Shown here: positions 4,516-10,450 of the stretch, one piece after another
Layout: every line of letters starts with the position of its first letter
Numbering within the stretch: position 1 is the first letter of the stretch
NCBI GenBank assembly: GCA_023230585.1
Contig: JALNXB010000059.1
Span: 1 to 10,450, forward strand
Length of the DNA: 10,450 nucleotides
Source: a bacterium
GTDB taxonomy: Bacteria; Ratteibacteria; UBA8468; B48-G9; JAFGKM01
Direction: 5' to 3'
Program-made: the position numbers and the translations under genes
The notes under the pieces: model-generated
Seen by the model: the letters and a program-made list of their open reading frames with translations, nothing else
What the model was told of the DNA's origin: nothing
Database searches by the model: none

Positions 4516-7500
4516 ATGAAAAAAATAGAAACTCCGGAAAATTTAAAAACACCAGACTTGCTCGAGATGCAAAAACTTCCTTATGAGAAGTTTTTAAAGA
4601 GTGAAATTGACCCTACTAAAGGGACTGGACAGGAAGGACTGGAAGAACTTTTCCGTAGAATTTTTCCCATTGAAAGCGATAATGGAAAATATAAAATAGA
4701 ATATTTAAGTTATTTTCTTGAAGAACCTGTTGATTCGATAGATGAATGTATAGAGAAAAAAAGTACTTATGAATCCCGTTTAAGGGTGAAATTAGTGTTT
4801 ATATCCAAAGAACAGGATATTAAAACTAAGGAACTTAAAGAAAATGAAAGAATTGAACAGGATATATATATCGGTAGCCTGCCTATAATGACAGAGAATG
4901 GGAGTTTTATAATAAACGGTATTGAAAGAGTTGTTGTAAACCAACTATTGAGATGCCCCGGAGTCTATTTTAAGGAAGAACAATCAATTGGTCCAAACGA
5001 TTCATATTCTGCCAGAATATATCCTTCTCGTGGGTTATGGATAGAATTTCAGGTAGATAACCATAATTGTTTGGTGGTAGCTCTCGGTAAGAAAAAAATA
5101 TATGCTACTGTTCTGCTGAAAGCACTTAATTTTACTGTTGATGAGATAAAAACTCTCTTTTATGGCGATTCAAAAGCAGTGCCTGAAACTTCTATTCTCG
5201 CTTCAACTTTAGCAAGAGATGACATAAAAACTAATGAAGAAGCGATAAAGAAAATTTATAAAGAGATGAGGCCAGGTTATGACAAGGTTAGTATGAAGGA
5301 GGCCTCTAAGTTTTTAAATGTTCTACTATTTTCTGGTGAATTTTATGACCTTTCAGGGCCCGGTAGGATGCAGATGAATAAAGTGTTAAACTTGAATTTT
5401 ACCGAAAGGTATTTGAAAAGGGAAGATATAGTAGAAACTATAAGGACTCTTTTAAACCTGATAGAGAAAAAAGAAGGGGTTGTACAAGATATAGACCATC
5501 TTGGTAATAAAAGAGTTAGAACTTCTGCAGAGATTATTAAAGAACATATTTATGAAGGTCTTGTAAAACTTAAAAAATATGCTAATGAAAAGATGGTCCT
5601 ATTTGATAAAGATGCAAGTAAAAAAGCAAGTTTACGACTTCTTATTAATGGTAAGATTTTGATGACAACTGTAAACGATTTTTTTGCAAGAAACCAGTTA
5701 TCACAATTTCTTGAAAAGACCAATCCTTTAACAGAATTAACCCACAAGAGAAGAGTTACAGCAGTAGGAGAAGGTGGTGTTAAAGAGCGGAAAAGAGCAA
5801 GTTTTGAAGTTAGAGATGTCCACTATACTCATTTTGGGAAGGTTTGTCCCATAGAAACACCAGAAGGGGCAAATATAGGACTTATAAACTCTTTGACTGT
5901 GAATGCCAAAATTGATGATATGGGTTTTTTACAAACACCATATTATAAAGTTGAAGACGGTAAAGTAACTGATGTTATTGAATATTTGACCGCAGATCAA
6001 GAAGATGAATACGCTATTGCTCCTCCTGGGATACCTGTTGACCCTAAGACAAGAAAGATTATCCCTGAATATGTAAAAATAAGAGCAGAAGATGTCGTGA
6101 AAGAGAATTTTCCCAGTAACGAAATTGATTATATAGGTATTTCACCAGTTCAGGTTGTTAGTGTTAGTGCTTCTCTTATACCTTTTCTTGAACACGATGA
6201 TTCAAATAGAGCCCTTATGGGTTCAAATATGCAGAGGCAAGCTGTTCCTCTTATAGAAAATGAAGCTCCTCTTGTTAAGACTGGTATGGAAAAGTATGTA
6301 ATAAAAGATAGTGGAGTTGTTTTAAAAGCTAAGAACTCTGGTGTGGTAAATTATGTTGATAGCCAGAAAATTGTTGTGACAAGAAACAAACCTGGTTTTT
6401 TTGATTGGGAGAAACAAGATGTTTATCACTTGAGAGGTTTTTTTAGAACCAATCAAGATACCTGTTTCCATCAACGCCCTATTGTGAAGATGGGTGAAAA
6501 AGTGGAAGAAGGGCAGATAATATCTGATGGTCCTTGTTCCTCAGAAAAAGGAGAACTTTCACTTGGTAAAAACCTTCTTGTAGCACTTATGCCTTGGCGT
6601 GGATACAATTATGAAGATGCAATTTTGTTAAGTGAAAGACTTGTTAAAGAAGACCTCTTTACTTCTATTCATATAAAAGAGTTTGAAGTAAAAGCTGTAG
6701 ACACAGAACTCGGTGTAGAAGAGATAACTAGCGACTTACCTAATACGCCTGAAGAAAGGTTGAAAAACCTTGACAAGTCAGGGATAATACGGATTGGGGC
6801 AGATGTTGAGGCAGACGACATACTTGTTGGTAAAGTTACGCCGAGAGGTGAATCTGATATTACTCCAGAAGAAAAACTTTTGAGGGTTATATTTGGAGAA
6901 AAAGCTAAAGATGTTCAGAATACCTCTTTAAAAGTTCCACCCGGAACAAGAGGGACTGTTGTTAATGTAAGAAAATATTTTCGTAAAGATCCTGCACAAG
7001 AAAAAGAAAATAATGCAACTATAAAAGAACTTGAAGTAAATTATAGTAAGAAAGAGAGTGCTATTAAAAAAATTATTGGAGAGAAACTTGTAGAGTATCT
7101 CTCATCTAAAAAGATTAATCTTGCAGGTAGGTTCAATAATCCAGAATCTTGGAGCAAGTTAATAGATAAAGTACCCGAAAAAAATAGAAACGATGTTGCT
7201 AAGATAGTTAAGATAGGTGAAGATGAACTATATAAAATTAAGAATCAGTTAAAGAATGAAAAAGTAAAAATCAGAAAAGGGTATGAATTTGATGCTGATA
7301 CATTATGTAAGATTGTGGTAGAAATAGCTGTTAAGAAAAAAATCTCTGTTGGCGATAAAATGAGTGGAAGGCACGGTAACAAGGGAGTAGTGTCTAAAGT
7401 TTTACCTGAAGAAGATATGCCATTTTTGAAAGATGGTACGCCAGTAGATATTGTTCTGAACCCTCTTGGGGTGCCCTCAAGAATGAATATCGGACAGGTT

Positions 7501-10450
7501 TTAGAAATTCATCTTGGTAGAGCGCTTAAAGCTCTCGGTTATAGTTTGGAGACCCCAGTTTTTGATAGTATAAAAGAGTTAGAAATAAAAAATCTTTTAG
7601 AGGAAGCTGGATTGGCAAGGGATGGAAAAGATATTCTTTATGATGGACAGACAGGTGAACCTTTTAATCAAAAGGTGACAGTTGGATATATGTATATGAT
7701 GAAACTTAAACACCTTGCTGATGAAAAAGTGCATACAAGAAGTACCGGTGCATATTCTCTTATAACCCAACAACCTCTTGGTGGAAGGGCACAGTTTGGT
7801 GGTCAGAGGTTTGGTGAGATGGAGGTATGGGCTTTAGAAGGGTACGGAGCTGCACATACCCTTAAAGAGATGCTTACAGTTAAGAGCGATGACACTGAAG
7901 GCCGAAAACTTATGTATGAAAGTATTGCTAAAGGGCAAGACTATCGTGGAAACAATATTCCTGAATCTTTTAATGTTTTAAGAAAAGAGTTACAAGGGAT
8001 AGGTTTAGACTTAAAAGTTGATGGTATGAGAGTTGGGAAAAAGAATAAAGAATTTGCTTTTATAAGAATTATCTCTCCAGAAGGTATGAAAGAATTATCT
8101 CATGGAGAAGTAAAAAAAGCAGAAACTCTCAATTATAGAACTTTTAAACCTGAAAGGGATGGGCTCTTTTGTGAGAGGATTTTTGGTCCAGCTAAAAATT
8201 ATGAATGTTCTTGCGGTAAATATAAGAAACTAAGATATAAAGGAATTGTTTGTGATAGATGTGAAGTTGAAGTGACTACTTCAAAAGTTCGCAGGGAGCG
8301 TATGGGGCATATTGAACTGGCAACTCCTGTATCATATATATGGTTATTAAAGAGTATCCATAATTGGATGGGTTTGTTGTTGGATATGTCTATGTCTGAC
8401 CTTGAGAAGGTCTGTTACTATGAAGGTTATATTGTTTTAGACCCTGGAAATACTCCTTTAGAAGAAAAACATATTATGATAGAGGATGAGTATTACCAAA
8501 ACTTAGATAAATATGGTAATAAATTTAAGGTTGGTATTGGCGCTGAGGCAATACAGCAGTTGCTTGAAAAATTAGATTTAACAAAAATGGAAGAAGAAAT
8601 AAAGGAACAGTTGGGAAGTAAAAAGAGAAAAGATTATGCTACAAGAAGAAATTTAATAAGAAAATTAAGAATGGTGGAAGGGCTTATTAAAACCAAGATT
8701 AAACCAGAGTTCCTTATAACAAAAACATTGATGGTTACGCCTCCTGATTTAAGGCCTTTATTGCCTTTAGATGGTGGCAGGTTTGTAGCGTCTGACCTTA
8801 ATGACCTTTATCAGAGAGTAATAAATAGAAATAATCGTTTAAAAAAACTTATGCAATTACAGGCTCCTGATATAATTGTAAGAAATGAAAAAAGGATGTT
8901 ACAGGAATCTGTTGACGCTCTTTTAGATAATGGCAAACATGGTATGGCAGTATTAGGTAAAGGCAAAAGACCTCTTAAATCTTTAACTGATGCTCTGCGT
9001 GGAAAACAAGGTCGGTTTAGACAGAATCTACTTGGAAAGCGGGTCGACTATTCCGGTAGAGCAGTTATTGTTGTTGGTCCTGAACTAAAACTTAACCAAT
9101 GCGGTCTACCTAAAGAGATGGCGCTTGAGTTGTTTGGACCTTTTGTCCTACGAGAACTGAGAAAAAAAGAGTATTTCCATACACTTGGCAGTGCAAAAAG
9201 AGCTATAAGAGAAAACTTACCTGAGGTATGGGAAATTCTTGAAAGAGTTAGTAAAAAACATCCAGTGTTATTAAATAGGCAACCTACATTACATAGGTTG
9301 AGTATACAGGCATTTGAACCTAAACTTATTGAGGGTAATGTTATAACTATTCACCCTCTTGTTTGCCCTGCATTTAACGCTGATTTTGACGGTGATACAA
9401 TGAGTGTGCATCTTCCGTTAACACCTGAAGCTTGTATTGAATCAAAACTTTTAATGCAAGCAAATACACACATCTTTTCTCCTGCCAGCGGGAAGCCAAT
9501 TGCTACCCCTACAAGAGATATAGTTGTTGGATGCACCTATCTAACCTTCCAGAGTGAGGAAGAACCGTTTGAACTTGAAACAATTATTGATGGTAAAAAA
9601 ATTAATTCTGCTATATCTTCTTTTGAAGAGGCAATCTACCTTTATGAATTTGGCGCTTTTTCCTTACATAGACCAATTAAAGTTAGGGATAAACAGGGCG
9701 TAGAATTTGTTACAACTGTTGGTAGAATAATATTTAACAATCTTATTCCAGAAGAGGTAGAATTTAAGAATGAAAAGTTTGAAAGTCCTATGCTTGAATC
9801 TATAACCGAAGAAATTTTTGATAAATGCGGATATGAAAAGACCGTTGATTTTCTTGATTCTGCTAAAGATGTTGGATTTAAATTTGCGACCAAAGGTGGA
9901 GTTACAATAGGTATAGATGACCTAAGGATTCCCGAGGAGAAACAAAAAATAGTTGAAGCGGCAGAAAAAGAGAAGGATACGGTTGAGAGAAATCATAAAA
10001 GAGGAATTATTTCTGATGGTGAAAGATATAATAAGATAATTGATATCTGGACGACTGCAACCAATAGAATAGGTCGGGCTGTTATGGATACAATAGCTCA
10101 AACTGGTGGAAAAGATAATTTTTACATTAACCCAATATATCTAATGGTTTCTTCTGGTGCAAGAGGTAATCGTTCTCAGGCAAATCAGTTGATGGGAATG
10201 AGAGGGTTAATGATTAAACCTGTTAGTGAACACCAAAGAAAAAAGCAGGATGTGAGAGAAATTCTTGAAACTCCAGTTAAGTCTAATTTTAGGGTTGGGC
10301 TTGATTTGTTAGAATATTATAATGCTATACACGGTGGAAGAAAAGGGCTTGTTGATACTGCATTGAAGACTTCAGATGCTGGTTATCTTAGCAGACGTCT
10401 TATTGATGTAGCCCACGCCTTAATTGTTACGGAAGAAGATTGCGGTACTC
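4516..10450 (+). CDS. rpoBC: Fused RNA polymerase beta-beta' subunit (RpoB-RpoC), 3' end beyond window
   Basis: One frame runs from ATG 4516 (AAGGGG at 4505-4510) to the window edge with no stop: 1978 codons plus one base, partial at the 3' end. Residues 1-1168 are a complete RpoB. It has INGIERVVVNQL, the rifampicin region (395-415), RGYNYEDAILLSE with E700/D701, the catalytic lysines K948 (GDKM) and K956 (RHGNKG), and the C-terminal clamp piece STGAYSLITQQPLGG to PESFNVL. After linker residues 1169-1179, RpoC begins. It has the GEVKKAETLNYRTFKPERDG segment, zinc site C1231/C1233/C1246/C1249, the VDYSGR motif, NADFDGD with Mg2+-binding D1623/D1625/D1627, and the bridge helix (about 1928-1968). 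C1976 corresponds to E. coli C814. The trigger loop and last zinc cysteines lie beyond the window. Expected full length is about 2,350-2,600 aa. The protein is the catalytic core of transcription. The E. coli-type large beta inserts are absent. Confidence 0.97.
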   Translation, partial: MKKIETPENLKTPDLLEMQKLPYEKFLKSEIDPTKGTGQEGLEELFRRIFPIESDNGKYKIEYLSYFLEEPVDSIDECIEKKSTYESRLRVKLVFISKEQDIKTKELKENERIEQDIYIGSLPIMTENGSFIINGIERVVVNQLLRCPGVYFKEEQSIGPNDSYSARIYPSRGLWIEFQVDNHNCLVVALGKKKIYATVLLKALNFTVDEIKTLFYGDSKAVPETSILASTLARDDIKTNEEAIKKIYKEMRPGYDKVSMKEASKFLNVLLFSGEFYDLSGPGRMQMNKVLNLNFTERYLKREDIVETIRTLLNLIEKKEGVVQDIDHLGNKRVRTSAEIIKEHIYEGLVKLKKYANEKMVLFDKDASKKASLRLLINGKILMTTVNDFFARNQLSQFLEKTNPLTELTHKRRVTAVGEGGVKERKRASFEVRDVHYTHFGKVCPIETPEGANIGLINSLTVNAKIDDMGFLQTPYYKVEDGKVTDVIEYLTADQEDEYAIAPPGIPVDPKTRKIIPEYVKIRAEDVVKENFPSNEIDYIGISPVQVVSVSASLIPFLEHDDSNRALMGSNMQRQAVPLIENEAPLVKTGMEKYVIKDSGVVLKAKNSGVVNYVDSQKIVVTRNKPGFFDWEKQDVYHLRGFFRTNQDTCFHQRPIVKMGEKVEEGQIISDGPCSSEKGELSLGKNLLVALMPWRGYNYEDAILLSERLVKEDLFTSIHIKEFEVKAVDTELGVEEITSDLPNTPEERLKNLDKSGIIRIGADVEADDILVGKVTPRGESDITPEEKLLRVIFGEKAKDVQNTSLKVPPGTRGTVVNVRKYFRKDPAQEKENNATIKELEVNYSKKESAIKKIIGEKLVEYLSSKKINLAGRFNNPESWSKLIDKVPEKNRNDVAKIVKIGEDELYKIKNQLKNEKVKIRKGYEFDADTLCKIVVEIAVKKKISVGDKMSGRHGNKGVVSKVLPEEDMPFLKDGTPVDIVLNPLGVPSRMNIGQVLEIHLGRALKALGYSLETPVFDSIKELEIKNLLEEAGLARDGKDILYDGQTGEPFNQKVTVGYMYMMKLKHLADEKVHTRSTGAYSLITQQPLGGRAQFGGQRFGEMEVWALEGYGAAHTLKEMLTVKSDDTEGRKLMYESIAKGQDYRGNNIPESFNVLRKELQGIGLDLKVDGMRVGKKNKEFAFIRIISPEGMKELSHGEVKKAETLNYRTFKPERDGLFCERIFGPAKNYECSCGKYKKLRYKGIVCDRCEVEVTTSKVRRERMGHIELATPVSYIWLLKSIHNWMGLLLDMSMSDLEKVCYYEGYIVLDPGNTPLEEKHIMIEDEYYQNLDKYGNKFKVGIGAEAIQQLLEKLDLTKMEEEIKEQLGSKKRKDYATRRNLIRKLRMVEGLIKTKIKPEFLITKTLMVTPPDLRPLLPLDGGRFVASDLNDLYQRVINRNNRLKKLMQLQAPDIIVRNEKRMLQESVDALLDNGKHGMAVLGKGKRPLKSLTDALRGKQGRFRQNLLGKRVDYSGRAVIVVGPELKLNQCGLPKEMALELFGPFVLRELRKKEYFHTLGSAKRAIRENLPEVWEILERVSKKHPVLLNRQPTLHRLSIQAFEPKLIEGNVITIHPLVCPAFNADFDGDTMSVHLPLTPEACIESKLLMQANTHIFSPASGKPIATPTRDIVVGCTYLTFQSEEEPFELETIIDGKKINSAISSFEEAIYLYEFGAFSLHRPIKVRDKQGVEFVTTVGRIIFNNLIPEEVEFKNEKFESPMLESITEEIFDKCGYEKTVDFLDSAKDVGFKFATKGGVTIGIDDLRIPEEKQKIVEAAEKEKDTVERNHKRGIISDGERYNKIIDIWTTATNRIGRAVMDTIAQTGGKDNFYINPIYLMVSSGARGNRSQANQLMGMRGLMIKPVSEHQRKKQDVREILETPVKSNFRVGLDLLEYYNAIHGGRKGLVDTALKTSDAGYLSRRLIDVAHALIVTEEDCGT
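8020..8052 (+). other. RpoB-RpoC fusion junction (11-residue linker)
   Basis: The RpoB-like part ends at IGLDLKV (V1168), and the RpoC-like part starts at FAFIRIISPEGMKELSHGEV (F1180). Between them are residues DGMRVGKKNKE. The joint is in frame, with no stop and no change in codon style. An in-frame ATG at 8026 (M1171) has no Shine-Dalgarno at a usable distance; the nearest purine-rich stretch (AAGGGATAGG, ending near 8003) is about 22 bases away. Re-initiation of a separate RpoC there is therefore unlikely. Confidence 0.85.

Noticed and set aside
6979..7300. Poorly conserved Lys/Glu-rich stretch in RpoB as an inserted foreign domain
   Set aside because: It lies in the segment between FGEKA and GDKM that is coiled-coil-like and variable in length among bacteria generally, so it is ordinary lineage variation.
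8026..8028. In-frame ATG that might start a separate rpoC
   Set aside because: No Shine-Dalgarno at a workable distance and no preceding stop codon. The ATG lies inside a continuous frame between the end of RpoB and the start of RpoC, so a fusion is the simpler reading.
9351..9536. Reverse-strand open frames opposite tuf, nusG, rplL and rpoBC (for example this one)
   Set aside because: They lie antisense to highly conserved coding sequence, have no ribosome binding site or recognisable protein, and are explained as shadows of the real genes.
1..10450. A novel accessory system (defence, mobile element, biosynthetic cluster)
   Set aside because: Every gene was identified as core translation, secretion or transcription machinery and there is no unexplained gap over 130 bases. 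The novelty lies in variants of these genes rather than in a new system.

Overview
The window is one continuous block of bacterial housekeeping genes, all on the + strand. They cover translation elongation, the ribosomal stalk, and transcription: tuf – rpmG – tRNA-Trp – secE – nusG – rplK – rplA – rplJ – rplL – rpoBC. I see no mobile element, CRISPR array, phage gene or accessory cargo. TGA and TAA are both used as stops and Trp is encoded by TGG, so the standard bacterial code applies. The DNA is AT-rich (G+C roughly one third by eye).

Layout. Positions 1-1396 hold tuf (EF-Tu) and rpmG (L33). A short AT-rich spacer follows, with a good extended -10 promoter at 1456-1483. From there a second transcription unit appears to start: tRNA-Trp(CCA) at 1521-1594, secE, nusG, rplK, rplA, a 78-base gap, rplJ, rplL and the RNA polymerase large-subunit gene. 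Gaps between genes in this unit are mostly 1-20 bases, and most starts have a visible Shine-Dalgarno sequence. The genes supply the polymerase core, its elongation factor NusG, the factor-binding stalk of the ribosome (L11, L10, L7/L12, with L1 on its own stalk), a Sec translocon subunit, and the EF-Tu that works on that ribosome.

Main observation. rpoB and rpoC are not separate genes here. One frame opens at 4516 and, read codon by codon, has no stop through the last base of the window. It runs from a complete RpoB (about residues 1-1168) through an 11-residue linker into RpoC (from about residue 1180), ending at the Cys that corresponds to E. coli RpoC C814. This is a natural beta-beta' fusion. 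Such fusions are known from Helicobacter/Wolinella and Wolbachia, and the gene order here resembles that of Helicobacter. However, EF-Tu carries a five-cysteine insert that I do not associate with those groups, so the fusion may be an independent occurrence.

Organism. It is a bacterium with AT-rich DNA. I cannot name the phylum from sequence alone. The Cys-rich EF-Tu insert and generally divergent proteins make me suspect an uncultured lineage (Omnitrophota/Elusimicrobiota-like is only a low-confidence guess). Other oddities are an altered fork-loop-2/rifampicin region in RpoB, an unusual residue after the catalytic NADFDGD motif of RpoC, and tuf codon use that differs from the downstream genes.
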